From Paenibacillus cremeus (GTDB lineage: Bacteria; Bacillota; Bacilli; Paenibacillales; NBRC-103111): a stretch of 64,000 nt of DNA. Position numbers and translations under genes: made by a program. The notes below the pieces were generated by a model that saw only the letters and a program-made list of their open reading frames with translations, had not been told where the DNA came from and ran no database searches. How positions within the stretch are numbered: the stretch's first letter is position 1; each line of letters begins with the position of its first letter. This document shows, in pieces, positions 1 to 10,107 of this stretch. The stretch is taken from NCBI RefSeq assembly GCF_007786445.1, contig NZ_VNJI01000029.1:1-64000 (forward strand). Direction: 5' to 3'.

Positions 1-1
1 C

Positions 2-397
2 GAGGAACTTGTGAAAAACGTTCAGGCTTACACGCGAGGATTTTGGAAAGGGCTCTTCACCTGCTATGACGCGCCTCACGTCCCTCGTACAAACAATGAT
101 CACGAGCGCTTTTTTCGTCAAACCAAGACCAAACATCGCCGAATGACAGGCCGACGCAGTTGGAACGATTACATTCTCCGCAGTGGTGAGTTTGTTGTGC
201 TGGTTGACGATGCACTAAAGCAAAGCAACATAGTCGAACGTCTTCAAAAAGTAGATTATCTCACGTTCAATCAAGAAAGAAAGAGATGGACTGAACGTCT
301 GCTGGACGGAACAAAGCGGCGGAGGTTTCGAAGGAACCCTCACAGCTACCTAAAAAACATCGAAAACAAAGTCAGTGAGTTAATTGGTCAGCCGTAG
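2..397 (+). CDS. Transposase, C-terminal part (cut by window edge)
   Basis: The frame is open to the left edge, so the N-terminus lies outside the window; the GTG at 11 is internal rather than a real start. The visible part contains the stretch TNNDHERFF followed by a basic region (KTKHRRMTGRRS). This resembles the N-N-D-x-E-x-F-F signature around the last catalytic glutamate of DDE transposases, and a lysine/arginine-rich tail follows. I cannot name the IS family with certainty. No terminal inverted repeat can be located because the other end is missing. It ends just before the terminator of the convergent AraC gene. Confidence 0.7.
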   Translation, partial: EELVKNVQAYTRGFWKGLFTCYDAPHVPRTNNDHERFFRQTKTKHRRMTGRRSWNDYILRSGEFVVLVDDALKQSNIVERLQKVDYLTFNQERKRWTERLLDGTKRRRFRRNPHSYLKNIENKVSELIGQP

Positions 398-446
398 AAA
401 AAAAAGACGCCGCCCAGGGGACTTCTACAAGTCCATGGAAGGCGCC
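398..446 (-). terminator. Rho-independent terminator of the AraC-type gene
   Basis: Read on the minus strand, a GGCGCC arm pairs with GGCGTC (one G-U pair) around an inner GGACTT/AAGTCC hairpin, followed by a run of eight T. It lies directly downstream of the stop codon at 455 and also separates this gene from the convergent transposase. Confidence 0.8.
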
Positions 447-454
447 TTAAGGGA

Positions 455-2788
455 TTAGGACCGCTGCTTGGTGCGGAACGTCCCTGGAGTCATTTTGGTA
501 TACCGCTGAAAAATCCGGTTTAAGTTGCGTTCCGAGTAACCCACCGCCTCGGCAACTTCACTGATGCTCTGGTTTGTCTCCGAAAGCAGCCTTGTGGCTT
601 CGGTCATCTTGCATTCGACTACATATTCCAGGAAGTTGATGCCGGTTTCTTTTTTGAACAGCCGGCTTAAATAAGATGGACTCATCCCGACGAGGTCGGC
701 ACATTGTACGAGGGATACGTCCTTGCTGCAGTTTTCTTTAATGTACTTGCATACCTTTTTGACGGCGGATAAACCCGATTCGCTGCGGTAATTGTCCGCC
801 AACCATTGATAGAGCGGAAAGACAACTTCCACAAACCAATGGTAGATTTCCTTGTAGGTTTGCTTTGCTTGCAGCTGACCAAACAGGTTGTGCTCAAGAA
901 TATCCAGAAGATTAACGCCCTGCTTTTCCAAATTATCAACAATGGAAAAAAGCAGCATGTAATAGCTTTGATAGATAAAGCTATATGAAGGTGAAATACT
1001 TAAGCTTTCAACAAACTCACTTAAATATTGCGCAGCAGCATCATACTCACCCCTCTCCAGCGACTCCAGAATGGCGCGTTCACTGATTTTGGGGTAATGA
1101 AAGGCCGACTGCTTTTTGGTTAGCTCCAGATCCTCGATAAACAGTACCGGGACTGTATCTTTAAAAATCCGGTACTGCATGGCAATCTCGGCTTCTTTAT
1201 AGGAAACCGGTACATCATCGATATGGGAGTAAAATCTTCCCACGCCGACGAACACATCCATCGACAAATGGTGTTTAAGGGAAGTACATACGGAATGTGC
1301 GTACCTCATCGTCATCTTCAGCATCGTCGCCTGATCAGTGTCTTGCTGAAACTGTAGCAGAGCGGCACCCTTTCCCTGGTACGGAATCACATAGCCCTGG
1401 ACACTTTCATTTTCTTGAAGCAGCTCACCCATGACATTGGAGATCACAAAAGCGATGATCCCTTTTTCCTCAGGGCGGAACCGCTTATCCTTAGTAATAT
1501 TGTCGGCGTCCACAATGAGCACAACGTTCGTCGAGTTGACCGAAATACCGAAGGCTTCGCAGTCTCTCAGAAGGGGCTCCCGGCGAATGTATTCCCCCAA
1601 AAGCAGCTGCTGGAGACAACGCTCGATCAAGGTCGGTTGAATTTTCGTCATGACCTGATCTAGCTTCTCCGATTCGTTATCCAAAAAGTCCAGGCACTCC
1701 TTGATATATTCAAATTCGTTTTCTTTCGATTGAACTCGCCCGACTCTCAGCGCCTTGCTGTGCTTCATCAACTGCTCTATCGGATTGTAAGCTCTCTTCG
1801 AATTAAAGTAAGTAAGGATAACCCCAAACAGGATAAAAAAGAATAAAACTAGGAGCGTCACACCGCGGATCCAGTTGAGCTGACCCGCCATAACTTCCTC
1901 CGAAACAACGGTGACATAGATCCGACCGAATACGTTTTTGCTGTACAAATATTGAGCGGATGCTCCGTTTACACCTTTACCGATGAAGCTATCCGCGTTT
2001 TGCTCGGCTTTCAGAATAGTATCTAAACCCGGCAGGCTTGCTAATTGATTGATGATTTCCTGTCCGGAGTCCTGCCTTAGGGATAATTTGCGATAGTTAA
2101 TGATCACCAGATGCTGCTCTAAAGGCAAGATATACGAATCTGCCTCCATAAACTTACTGAACGAAGACGTGTCGATCTCAAACGCGAGAACTCCTTTTGC
2201 CCCCTCCGCCCCCGTATTGGGTATTACTCGGGCAAAGGTAATATAACCGTCCTTCTGGGCGCTTGGCATATAAGCCCACTTCGAAATTTCGCCGTCGGCT
2301 ATAATGCGGTCTATATCCTCACGATAGCGGTATTCATCCTTGGCGATTACCCCGTAGCGATTGGACAGCACGGTATTCTCAGAGCTGCTGTAAAAATAAA
2401 TCTCATCGATGAAGCTGTTACTGTTCTTGACGAGCGCGATTTTATCCAAAAAATCGGTGTGCCAGATCATGCTGTTACCGGAGTCCTGACGAGGGCTCAC
2501 CTTCGACAGGATTGGGTCCACGGACAGCTTTAAAGATTCCTGTTCGATCCCCTGCAGCATATGCTCCGAACGGTCCCTCATGAGAAGAAGTGATGATTGG
2601 CCTTCGCTCGTGATCTGCTCCTTCACCCGGTTCATTGAAAGTTGATAATATACGGCACCTGCTAGAATCACCGGAATGCAGACAGAGATGCAACCCCACC
2701 AAATCAGCCTGTATAAGTATTTCCCCTGACTGCTGCGTACGCCTACTGAAGTTGATGGTCGAAATCGACTTGCAATCCAATTAAGCAT
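455..2788 (-). CDS. AraC-family regulator with membrane-anchored extracellular sensor
   Basis: 777 residues. A membrane segment lies near residues 28-50, followed by an extracytoplasmic sensor region of about 250 residues. A second membrane segment near 305-325 (VTLLVLFFFILFGVIL) precedes a cytoplasmic linker, and a C-terminal AraC double helix-turn-helix occupies about 680-775 (ISEVAEAVGYSERNLNRIFQR). There is no histidine-kinase or receiver domain, so this is the one-component membrane AraC type common in Paenibacillus, probably sensing a sugar or glycan outside the cell and acting on nearby catabolic genes. A GGGGGA ribosome binding site precedes the ATG. It lies downstream of the sugar-binding lipoprotein gene on the same strand and is the natural candidate to bind the shared element at 4565 and 8344. 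Confidence 0.9.
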   Translation of the reverse strand: MLNWIASRFRPSTSVGVRSSQGKYLYRLIWWGCISVCIPVILAGAVYYQLSMNRVKEQITSEGQSSLLLMRDRSEHMLQGIEQESLKLSVDPILSKVSPRQDSGNSMIWHTDFLDKIALVKNSNSFIDEIYFYSSSENTVLSNRYGVIAKDEYRYREDIDRIIADGEISKWAYMPSAQKDGYITFARVIPNTGAEGAKGVLAFEIDTSSFSKFMEADSYILPLEQHLVIINYRKLSLRQDSGQEIINQLASLPGLDTILKAEQNADSFIGKGVNGASAQYLYSKNVFGRIYVTVVSEEVMAGQLNWIRGVTLLVLFFFILFGVILTYFNSKRAYNPIEQLMKHSKALRVGRVQSKENEFEYIKECLDFLDNESEKLDQVMTKIQPTLIERCLQQLLLGEYIRREPLLRDCEAFGISVNSTNVVLIVDADNITKDKRFRPEEKGIIAFVISNVMGELLQENESVQGYVIPYQGKGAALLQFQQDTDQATMLKMTMRYAHSVCTSLKHHLSMDVFVGVGRFYSHIDDVPVSYKEAEIAMQYRIFKDTVPVLFIEDLELTKKQSAFHYPKISERAILESLERGEYDAAAQYLSEFVESLSISPSYSFIYQSYYMLLFSIVDNLEKQGVNLLDILEHNLFGQLQAKQTYKEIYHWFVEVVFPLYQWLADNYRSESGLSAVKKVCKYIKENCSKDVSLVQCADLVGMSPSYLSRLFKKETGINFLEYVVECKMTEATRLLSETNQSISEVAEAVGYSERNLNRIFQRYTKMTPGTFRTKQRS

Positions 2789-2902
2789 GGTGTCCCCCGT
2801 GACGGTTTGGATTTTGTAACTTCTTTTATTCGCCCCGTGGCACGAGGATTCCTTCTGCCAATCTGATTCAATTATTTTCCAGATTCACAATGGACGAAAA
2901 TG

Positions 2903-2932
2903 AAAGTGGGAGTTCGGACGAGTCCGAACCCC
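2903..2932 (-). terminator. Terminator of the sugar-binding lipoprotein gene
   Basis: A GTTCGGAC/GTCCGAAC stem, extended by GGG/CCC, lies just downstream of the lipoprotein gene on the minus strand and is followed by a T-rich stretch. It probably separates this gene from the AraC gene. Confidence 0.65.
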
Positions 2933-2960
2933 ATTTAGAAGATTGAATGAATCGAAATGA

Positions 2961-4493
2961 TTACTTACCGAAATACTGCTTGTAGCTTTGCGCGTATTCC
3001 TGGTACGCTTTCTTGAAATCGGGGTTAGCATTCAGTTTCTCTACGTATGCTTTGTATTCCTCCATAGAGATTTGGCCTACGATCGCCTTGGCTACATTGG
3101 CCTGCCAATCCTTCTCAAATTTCGGCCATGCCGCCGTCCACGTGTCCGAATTGATGATGGAGAACGGATTCAGCTTGCCGACTTTTCCGTACACCTCGAC
3201 ATCCTTTATTTTGGCATCGTTGTAGGCTTTAGGCGCCGAAGGATTGAGCACCTTCATTTTGTTGTTAAAGGCCATGGAGAATACTTGGTTGGCGTTGGTT
3301 GTCACCTGCTTCACGCCCAGATCGGTGAGCTGCGGCTGACCGTCCACCACCTTGTGGTGAACACCTTCGATACCGTAGTAGTTGAAATCCGTGTATTCCG
3401 TAGTTGTCGTTTTTTCGAAATAGTCGAGAATTTGCCGAACCTTAGCTTCTGGTACCTTCTTCGAGATGTAGAAAGCGCCAAAGGTCGGGTTAGCCAGACT
3501 TACAGCAACACCGTTCGGACCTTTGAGCGGCGGAAGCGTAATGACTTTCGCATCAGGCTGTGTTTTCTTGTTGTCCTGCTCCCAGGTATAATCTCGCCAT
3601 ATATTACGGACATAAGAGGCCGCGCGGCCGGTTGCAAACATTTCTTCCGCTTGTGTCTTCTTAACAGCCGTAAATTCCTTCGCCAGAACGCCGTCAGCAT
3701 ACAACTTGCGGAACCAGGCTACCATTTCCGTATAATTAGGTGTCAGAAAGTTACGGATCAAGCCGCCATCTTTATCATAGACTGGGTCCAATCCGCCAAA
3801 AGCCGCTTGGAACGTTTCGTCCCCATCCGCCACAAGGAATCCGTGACCTAGCAACCCTACGGTGTCGTTTTTTCCATTGCCGTCCGGATCGCCGTTTACA
3901 ATCTTCTTCAGCGCTTCGGCATATTCATCCAACGTTGTCGGAACTGGAATTTTCAGCTTATCCAGCCAGTCCTTGCGCATCTTGATCCCAAGGTCGATTT
4001 GCGGACGATTGCGCGGCAAGCCGTAAACCTTTCCGTCAAGCTTCATGTAGTTCCATACGTTTGGACCGCTGTTATTTTTCAGGTTGGGATATTTGCTGAA
4101 ATCGCCGAGGAACGGCGTTAAATCCCAAAACGCCCCTTGTTTGATGGCGCTCAGAAGCGTCGGACGCGTGATGTTTGAAGAAACGATGATTTCAGGCAGG
4201 TTGCCGGAAGCCAGCACCAGATCGAATTTGGTGTCATAATCGCCGGACGGCACCCATTCGACATCTAGCTTCGTATTCGTCCGCTTCTGCCACTCGGTCC
4301 AGTACTCGTCATTCATATTCGGAACATCAGCATACGAAGGAACCAGAAATTGCATTTTTAGCGGTTCGGCTGAGGCCGCGGCTCCGCCGGCTTCCGTTTT
4401 TTTGGTCGCTTCTCCTCCACCCGCACAACCAGCAATTAGTCCCACGGACACCAGAGTGGACAATACCAGATTAAAGCGCTTACTAACTACCAT
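2961..4493 (-). CDS. Sugar ABC transporter substrate-binding lipoprotein (LplA-like)
   Basis: 510 residues with a lipoprotein signal peptide (lipobox LIAGC near residue 23) and the long solute-binding fold typical of LplA/YtcQ proteins serving CUT1 transporters for oligosaccharides. It would bind a glycan at the cell surface and deliver it to a permease pair. No permease genes lie next to it, so the partner permeases must be elsewhere or this is an orphan sensor/binding protein. GAGGAGGG is well placed before the ATG. Its upstream region holds a TATAGT -10-like box and the 19-bp element at 4565 that also occurs upstream of the GH42-like gene. Confidence 0.9.
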   Translation of the reverse strand: MVVSKRFNLVLSTLVSVGLIAGCAGGGEATKKTEAGGAAASAEPLKMQFLVPSYADVPNMNDEYWTEWQKRTNTKLDVEWVPSGDYDTKFDLVLASGNLPEIIVSSNITRPTLLSAIKQGAFWDLTPFLGDFSKYPNLKNNSGPNVWNYMKLDGKVYGLPRNRPQIDLGIKMRKDWLDKLKIPVPTTLDEYAEALKKIVNGDPDGNGKNDTVGLLGHGFLVADGDETFQAAFGGLDPVYDKDGGLIRNFLTPNYTEMVAWFRKLYADGVLAKEFTAVKKTQAEEMFATGRAASYVRNIWRDYTWEQDNKKTQPDAKVITLPPLKGPNGVAVSLANPTFGAFYISKKVPEAKVRQILDYFEKTTTTEYTDFNYYGIEGVHHKVVDGQPQLTDLGVKQVTTNANQVFSMAFNNKMKVLNPSAPKAYNDAKIKDVEVYGKVGKLNPFSIINSDTWTAAWPKFEKDWQANVAKAIVGQISMEEYKAYVEKLNANPDFKKAYQEYAQSYKQYFGK

Positions 4494-4564
4494 TTTAACC
4501 CTCCTCGATTGTCTGTTCAGTGTGATCGCTTACATTTCGTACTATAGCGTCCGAACCGGCGGCC

Positions 4565-4583
4565 TGTTAGTGACAGTTCTTGT
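4565..4583 (-). promoter_or_regulatory. Shared upstream element, copy 1 (candidate AraC binding site)
   Basis: On the minus strand this reads ACAAGAACTGTCACTAACA, about 70 bp upstream of the lipoprotein start. A copy with two differences lies about 60 bp upstream of the GH42-like gene (8344-8362). Two matching sites at similar distances from starts, in a cluster with its own AraC regulator, suggest a common operator. This is inferred from sequence alone. Confidence 0.5.
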
Positions 4584-4675
4584 ACAAACGCGGGCTGCCA
4601 GTTCAAATCGCAATATATGTCCGTTCCGGATATGATCTGTCCAACGCTTAATTTTGCTGATGTCTTAGGGACTTT

Positions 4676-6127
4676 TTAATATCGGGCAGTCACCATTTTT
4701 TTACGCGTATAAAATTCCACCCCATCCCGGCCATTGGCATGAAGATCGCCGTAGAACGACTTTTTGTATCCGGAGAAAGGGAAAAAGGCCATTGGGGCCG
4801 GTACGCCGACGTTGATTCCAAGCATGCCCGCATCAATTTCCTCACGGAACTGACGGACTGCCTTAGCACTATCCGTATAGAGACAAGCACCGTTTGCAAA
4901 TTCGGATCGATTCGTAATTGCGATCGCTTCCTTCAAGCTTTCCGCCCGGACGATGCTTAAAACTGGAGCGAAAATCTCGTCCTTCCAGATTTTCATCTCC
5001 GTACCGACACGGTCAAATATTGTCGGTCCGAGGAAATAACCGTCCATCTGTGCCGCCGGGGCTTGTCTGCCGTCCAAAAGAAGCTGGGCGCCCTCGCGCA
5101 CCCCTGTTTCGATGTAATCGATCGTCCTCTCTTTATGGACGGAGCGAATAACCGGACCGAGAAACACCTCGCTGTCCATACCATTGCCGATTTTGATTTG
5201 AGCGGCAGCGCTTTTCAGCTTTTCGATGAGCGGCTCTGCTGCCTCGCCAACGGCAATTACAACAGAGCACGCCATGCACCGTTCACCGGCCGAACCGAAG
5301 GCGGCTCCAATAATATTGCTGACGGCCAGATCCAGGTCGGCATCCGGCAGGACGATGCTGTGATTTTTGGCACCGGCCAATGCCTGTACCCGCTTTCCGT
5401 GTGCCGCAGCGTTCTTGTAAACGTATTCCGCAACCGGCTGGGAGCCGACGAACGAAATCGCACGAATCTCCGGATGCTCCAGAATGGAGTTCACGACCTC
5501 GCGGGAGCCATGAACGATATTAAACACACCGTCCGGGAGTCCGGCGGCCTGCAATAATTCGGCTAGTCTGCCGGCGAGCAGCGGCGTTCGTTCCGACGGT
5601 TTCAAAATAAATGTGTTGCCGCAGGCGATCGCAAGCGGAAACATCCAGCAGGGAACCATCATCGGGAAGTTAAAGGGCGAGATGCCGGCCACAACGCCAA
5701 GCGGATACCGGTACATGCCCGATTCCAGTCCGGTGGCGATGTCCGGCAGTTGGGCGCCCATCATTAGTGTCGGTGCGCCGGCGGCGAACTCCACGCACTC
5801 GATGCCCCGCTGCACTTCCCCGTAAGCCTCGGTGTAGCTTTTGCCGTTCTCTTCCGTGATCAGCGCCGCAAGCTCCTCCCAGTGCTCGACAAGCAGCTGC
5901 TGATACTTAAATAAAATCCTCGCCCGTTTAGGCACCGCCATCGCGCTCCACTCGGGAAACGCCAGCCGTGCGGCCGCAACGGCAGCTTCTACATCGCTTC
6001 TTACTGAGAGCGGAACCTGTGCGATCGCGGCACCTGTAGCCGGATTCGGCACAGTTTCAAATTCCGTTCCGGTTGAATTCGTCCACTGCCCGCCGATGAA
6101 ATTACGAACTTTATGCACCGTCGTCAT
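4676..6127 (-). CDS. CoA-acylating methylmalonate/malonate-semialdehyde dehydrogenase (MmsA/IolA family)
   Basis: 483 residues of the aldehyde dehydrogenase superfamily. The conserved NFIGGQW opening, [32 protein letters not shown] and the active-site region GSAGERCMA with the catalytic cysteine are visible. The family oxidises malonate or methylmalonate semialdehyde with NAD and CoA to acetyl-CoA or propionyl-CoA, as in inositol (IolA) or valine (MmsA) degradation. No other inositol or valine genes are here, and it is coupled by an ATGA overlap to a GH42-like protein. The substrate may therefore be a semialdehyde from sugar breakdown. A GGGAGGGGG ribosome binding site precedes the ATG. Confidence 0.9.
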   Translation of the reverse strand: MTTVHKVRNFIGGQWTNSTGTEFETVPNPATGAAIAQVPLSVRSDVEAAVAAARLAFPEWSAMAVPKRARILFKYQQLLVEHWEELAALITEENGKSYTEAYGEVQRGIECVEFAAGAPTLMMGAQLPDIATGLESGMYRYPLGVVAGISPFNFPMMVPCWMFPLAIACGNTFILKPSERTPLLAGRLAELLQAAGLPDGVFNIVHGSREVVNSILEHPEIRAISFVGSQPVAEYVYKNAAAHGKRVQALAGAKNHSIVLPDADLDLAVSNIIGAAFGSAGERCMACSVVIAVGEAAEPLIEKLKSAAAQIKIGNGMDSEVFLGPVIRSVHKERTIDYIETGVREGAQLLLDGRQAPAAQMDGYFLGPTIFDRVGTEMKIWKDEIFAPVLSIVRAESLKEAIAITNRSEFANGACLYTDSAKAVRQFREEIDAGMLGINVGVPAPMAFFPFSGYKKSFYGDLHANGRDGVEFYTRKKMVTARY

Positions 6128-8280
6128 GCTTGTCCCCCTCCCTGGAAAACAATTACCTCATAATCCTCGACACTTGGTACAGTCACTTTCGCTTGGGTTC
6201 CGTTAAGGATAAGCGGTAACTCACGTCCGGTGGAGAGAGCCAAAACACGTTGCGGTACGAAGCCTTGATCGATCGGCAGCGTAATCTGCACGTCGCGTGC
6301 AGGGATAAGCTGTTGGAACATTCGCCGGCCCCCGTTGACGTTCACCAAGTGAACGACCCTGCGATCATCCTGTAATCTTAAAGTGGCCAGCAGCGTAGGC
6401 GGCGCTTCCACCTGAAGCGGCAAGCTGCCCCGTGTTGTCCATTTCACCGCATTTACCATCAACAGCGACCAATCCGGATAACCGATTCGGGTAAATGCAG
6501 CGTCCGGCTGCCCTGGAAAGTATACGACTCGGCCACCGGAGGCATGCTCTGAGGTTACCAGCATCGGATGCCCGGTATCTGGCTCAACCGTGTAGGACAT
6601 CCCCTCGGGGAATACGCGGAACGCAGCTGATAGCGTTAAGGGTACCTCGGCCCCGGCGGCAGCATTAACCTGGCAGAACTGGTCGGAGGCCGGGATTACG
6701 CTGGTGTCGCCCAGCTGTTCAAGCAGCGGATGCTCCGCGTTTTGAACATTGGAATACGCTTGCTTGTATACCCCGTTGCTTTCCCCCATAACGGAGGCAG
6801 TATCACCATAGGAGGCTTGAAACAGGTCAGCCAGCAGGAATTCGTCCCTCTTCCGCCCACCCGTATCGTACAGCGAGGTTTCGAAGGTGGCGATCAAGCT
6901 GCCTCCCCGCTCCACAAATTCTCGAAGCGAAGCAGCCGTTGCCTCGGACATGCAGGCGGCCGTCGGCAAAATAATGGTCCGGTATTGATCCAACGCTCCC
7001 CTTTTCACCACTGCGTCCGAAATGATATCGAACGGAATATGGTGATCGGTCAATGCAAGCTCAAAGCCCCGGATCGCGTCCACATACCCCTTTGGGTTTT
7101 CCCGCCCGTAATAGAACAGCGTGTCCTGAGAGTAGAGAATCGCAACATTAGCGCCCGAACGGTCGCCTTCATAGTAGTCCTGATTACGCTCTACGAACTC
7201 GTAAAGCGACTTGACCGCCGGAAATCCCCGCTTGTCCTGATGCCCCTGGATCGGTCCACCCGACAAATTCAGTATCGCATTCCCGCCGTTTGCATAAATC
7301 TGTGCCATATAAACCTTTTGTTCTTTAGGCGGCACTCCGTTTCTGCGCCACGGCCATGCCTGAAAATAAGAAGCAAGCACCCACGTCTGGTGGTTACTGA
7401 CCGTATTCAAATAATTAGCCTCTTCTGCAGGCCAAAGCAAGAAATCCCAATGCGTACGATCGCCATCCACGCGAACGCGGGTTTGCGCTTCGACCTGTAC
7501 CGCATCGATATATTCCGCCATACGCTCGATATCCAACGCGCCCTTGGTCGTCCAGCCAGTTTCCCCGAAGCAGACGCTATTGCACATGACGGGCATATTC
7601 GGATCCAATGACTTGACCAATTCGTACAAAAACTTGGAGCGCTCGACAACGCGCTGCTGGCGCCAACGCTGGAACGTGCCCCAGTTTGGATCCTGCCAGT
7701 CGTCCTTGGTCGGGACCTCGTTACCGGAGTATTCGTGGTAGGAAGCCTTGCAGCGTTCGCAATGACAAATACCGTTCCCATATGACGAGAAGCCGTAGCT
7801 CCCGCCGCCGAACTTGATGCCGTCCAGCTCGTATCGGCTGACGATTTCCCGCAATATCTCGGCTAAATATTCGTTTTGGTACCCGCTTAACGGACAAGCA
7901 ATGTAAAAATCACCTAGATCTTCATTCGCCTTATATGGCTTGCCCTTCTCATCACGGGAGCACCACTCCGGATGCGCCGCAGCCGCATTCCCCGGAATCA
8001 AACTCAGGTCCATCGCCGCCACGGCGCGGATATCGTAAGCGCGAACCGCCTTTACGATGTCGGCGGTTAAATCGCGGCCTTGGAGATATGGGCTCACTCG
8101 GATAGATAAAGAGGTTGGGTGCACCGTCACATACCCGGCACAAAAAAATGAGAGCACGTTCACCTTCAGGTCGTGCAAATCTTTTGCCAAACGTTCCACA
8201 TCGAACTCACGGCAATCGATATCCCGGATCGTCAGATGGACTCCCCGGCTTCGTTTAGTTAACCAATCCGCATTCGCCAT
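6124..8280 (-). CDS. GH42-like protein with beta-galactosidase trimerisation-type domain
   Basis: 718 residues from the ATG at 8280, which follows GGAGG with six bases spacing; the upstream ATG at 8286 abuts the ribosome binding site. The N-terminal part looks like a TIM-barrel glycosidase ([28 protein letters not shown], with a possible CxxC metal site). A domain near 400-590 resembles the glutamine-amidotransferase-like trimerisation domain of GH42 beta-galactosidases ([39 protein letters not shown]). There is no signal peptide, so it should act in the cytoplasm on an imported oligosaccharide. The true specificity is not apparent, and it may be a non-classical family member. The stop overlaps the dehydrogenase start (ATGA). 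Confidence 0.7.
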   Translation of the reverse strand: MANADWLTKRSRGVHLTIRDIDCREFDVERLAKDLHDLKVNVLSFFCAGYVTVHPTSLSIRVSPYLQGRDLTADIVKAVRAYDIRAVAAMDLSLIPGNAAAAHPEWCSRDEKGKPYKANEDLGDFYIACPLSGYQNEYLAEILREIVSRYELDGIKFGGGSYGFSSYGNGICHCERCKASYHEYSGNEVPTKDDWQDPNWGTFQRWRQQRVVERSKFLYELVKSLDPNMPVMCNSVCFGETGWTTKGALDIERMAEYIDAVQVEAQTRVRVDGDRTHWDFLLWPAEEANYLNTVSNHQTWVLASYFQAWPWRRNGVPPKEQKVYMAQIYANGGNAILNLSGGPIQGHQDKRGFPAVKSLYEFVERNQDYYEGDRSGANVAILYSQDTLFYYGRENPKGYVDAIRGFELALTDHHIPFDIISDAVVKRGALDQYRTIILPTAACMSEATAASLREFVERGGSLIATFETSLYDTGGRKRDEFLLADLFQASYGDTASVMGESNGVYKQAYSNVQNAEHPLLEQLGDTSVIPASDQFCQVNAAAGAEVPLTLSAAFRVFPEGMSYTVEPDTGHPMLVTSEHASGGRVVYFPGQPDAAFTRIGYPDWSLLMVNAVKWTTRGSLPLQVEAPPTLLATLRLQDDRRVVHLVNVNGGRRMFQQLIPARDVQITLPIDQGFVPQRVLALSTGRELPLILNGTQAKVTVPSVEDYEVIVFQGGGQA

Positions 8281-8343
8281 AATCATCCTCCGTATTTCGT
8301 TTTAATGATTCCTACATGATTATAAAGTTCGGAGGATTACGCA

Positions 8344-8400
8344 TGTTAGCGACAGATCTTGTGAATGATTGGCCTGTAAGGGGGGATAACAAGAACTGTC
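8344..8400 (-). promoter_or_regulatory. Shared upstream element, copy 2, with an inverted half-copy
   Basis: Positions 8344-8362 read ACAAGATCTGTCGCTAACA on the minus strand, differing at two bases from the element at 4565-4583. Positions 8389-8400 carry ACAAGAACTGTC in the opposite orientation, giving an inverted arrangement upstream of the GH42-like gene. Possible AraC operator; no experimental support. Confidence 0.45.
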
Positions 8401-8465
8401 CTATTTCGTAATGATATGTCTTACTATCGATCCCACTTAACGGACAAGTTTCAACATAAATAAAT

Positions 8466-8497
8466 AGAAAACGGAGCCCGCAAACCCGCGCAGCTCC
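8466..8497 (-). terminator. Terminator of pckA
   Basis: On the minus strand a GGAGC/GCTCC stem with an inner CGC/GCG extension is followed by GTTTTCTATTT. It lies about 50 bp downstream of the pckA stop codon. Confidence 0.55.
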
Positions 8498-8546
8498 ATT
8501 TATGTTATTCCGCTGCCGTGAGGCCAGAGGAAAAAGGTTTATTCGA

Positions 8547-10073
8547 TTATTTGTTAAATTTTACAAAATTTAGCGCAAAAAGATTTAGCAAACCCTTTGC
8601 AGCCAGATCGTATTGCTCTTTATCTTCCCAAGTAATCCGTGGATGCAGTACGTTAGTTGGAACACCCAATACCTTATCTGGGATCAAAAGCCCGAAGACC
8701 GGCTCGGCTATGAAATTAGCTTGCTCTATTGATCCATCCAAGCAAGCAGAGACCATCGCCCGAGTTAAGGACAATTCGATCCGTTTTCCTTTTCCGTACG
8801 GACCACCGGTCCAACCTGTATTGACTAGATATACTCTCACATTGTGCTCTTCTATTTTCCTGCCTAATTCTTTAGCATACACGGAAGGATGAAGCGGTAA
8901 AAAAGGGGCGCCAAAGCAAGCGGAAAAAGTAGCCTCCGGCTCCGTAACCCCTCGTTCCGTACCGGCCAATTTAGAAGTATATCCATTTAAAAAGTGATAC
9001 ATCGCTTGTTCTTTTGTCAGCTTTGAAAGCGGCGGAAGCACACCAAAAGCATCTGCAGTCAAAAAAATGATTACATTTGGATGTCCTGCTTTCCCAGGAA
9101 TCAACGCATTGGGAATCATTTCAATCGGATAAGCAGCACGGGTATTTTCAGTAATACGAGTGTTGCCATAATCAGCAATAAAGGTATTTGGATGCAGAAC
9201 AACATTTTCTAAAACTGTGCCTTCCTGAATGGCGTTCCAAATTTGCGGTTCTTTTTCTTCGGTAAGGTAAGCGCACTTAGCGTAGCACCCACCTTCAAAG
9301 TTAAACACCCCTTGTTCGGACCAGCCGTGTTCATCGTCCCCGATTAATTTCCGGTTAGGATCCGTCGAAAGCGTTGTTTTACCCGTTCCAGATAAACCAA
9401 AAAAAAGAGCCACATCTCCTTGTTCACCTACATTAGCCGAACAATGCATTGGAACGACATTTCTAGAAGGCAGTAAATAATTTAAAACACTAAAGATCGA
9501 TTTTTTCATTTCTCCAGCATATTCTGTGCCGCCGATTAAAACTAGCCGTTTTTCAAAGGAAATACAGATGAACGTTTCCGAATTCGTACCATCGCAAACT
9601 GGATCCGCTTTCAAACCCGGAAGAGCAATGACCGTAAAATCCGCTTTATGCTCCAATAATTTTTCGTCGGAAGGTCGAATGAATAATTGATGGACAAACA
9701 AATTGTGCCATGCATACTCGTTTATAATCCGAATAGGCATACGGAAGTTTTCATCCGCACCGGCGAAGCCGTCAAATATGAATAATTCTTTTTCGGCCAT
9801 ATAGTCCAAAGCTTTCCTATAAAGACGCTTAAATTGATTTTCAGAAATCGGCTGATTGATTGTTCCCCAATCGATTTGATCCTTAATAGATCCTTCATTG
9901 ACTATGAACTTATCTTTTGGGGAACGTCCGGTATATTTGCCTGTAAATACCTGAAGGGCTTTTGTGGAGGCCAGCACCCCTTCCTCTCGTTCTAGTGCGA
10001 ACTTTATAAGTTCACTTACGGATAAGTTAAAATGCTTTACTCCAATGGTTAGGACGTCCATTTTTTCATTCAT
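8547..10073 (-). CDS. pckA: Phosphoenolpyruvate carboxykinase (ATP)
   Basis: 508 residues from the ATG at 10073, chosen because GGGAGGAGG stands just upstream; the longer open frame to 10175 would overlap the TerC gene. The P-loop [13 protein letters not shown] and the kinase-2 region [20 protein letters not shown] are intact, as are the [12 protein letters not shown] and ATP-binding C-terminal segments. The enzyme converts oxaloacetate plus ATP to phosphoenolpyruvate and CO2, the first committed gluconeogenic step in the cytoplasm. The length fits the bacterial ATP-type family. Its place after TerC and downstream of the carboxylate-uptake operon suggests use of the imported carbon for gluconeogenesis. 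There is a 34-bp gap from TerC. Confidence 0.97.
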   Translation of the reverse strand: MNEKMDVLTIGVKHFNLSVSELIKFALEREEGVLASTKALQVFTGKYTGRSPKDKFIVNEGSIKDQIDWGTINQPISENQFKRLYRKALDYMAEKELFIFDGFAGADENFRMPIRIINEYAWHNLFVHQLFIRPSDEKLLEHKADFTVIALPGLKADPVCDGTNSETFICISFEKRLVLIGGTEYAGEMKKSIFSVLNYLLPSRNVVPMHCSANVGEQGDVALFFGLSGTGKTTLSTDPNRKLIGDDEHGWSEQGVFNFEGGCYAKCAYLTEEKEPQIWNAIQEGTVLENVVLHPNTFIADYGNTRITENTRAAYPIEMIPNALIPGKAGHPNVIIFLTADAFGVLPPLSKLTKEQAMYHFLNGYTSKLAGTERGVTEPEATFSACFGAPFLPLHPSVYAKELGRKIEEHNVRVYLVNTGWTGGPYGKGKRIELSLTRAMVSACLDGSIEQANFIAEPVFGLLIPDKVLGVPTNVLHPRITWEDKEQYDLAAKGLLNLFALNFVKFNK

Positions 10074-10107
10074 TTGCTTGTCCTCCTCCCATTTGGTAAT
10101 TTCTAAG

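Noticed and set aside
2988..3851. 287-residue plus-strand open frame
   Set aside because: Antisense to the LplA-like lipoprotein gene with an unlikely residue composition.
6730..7611. 293-residue plus-strand open frame
   Set aside because: Antisense to the GH42-like gene, no ribosome binding site or domain; an artefact of GC-biased codons.
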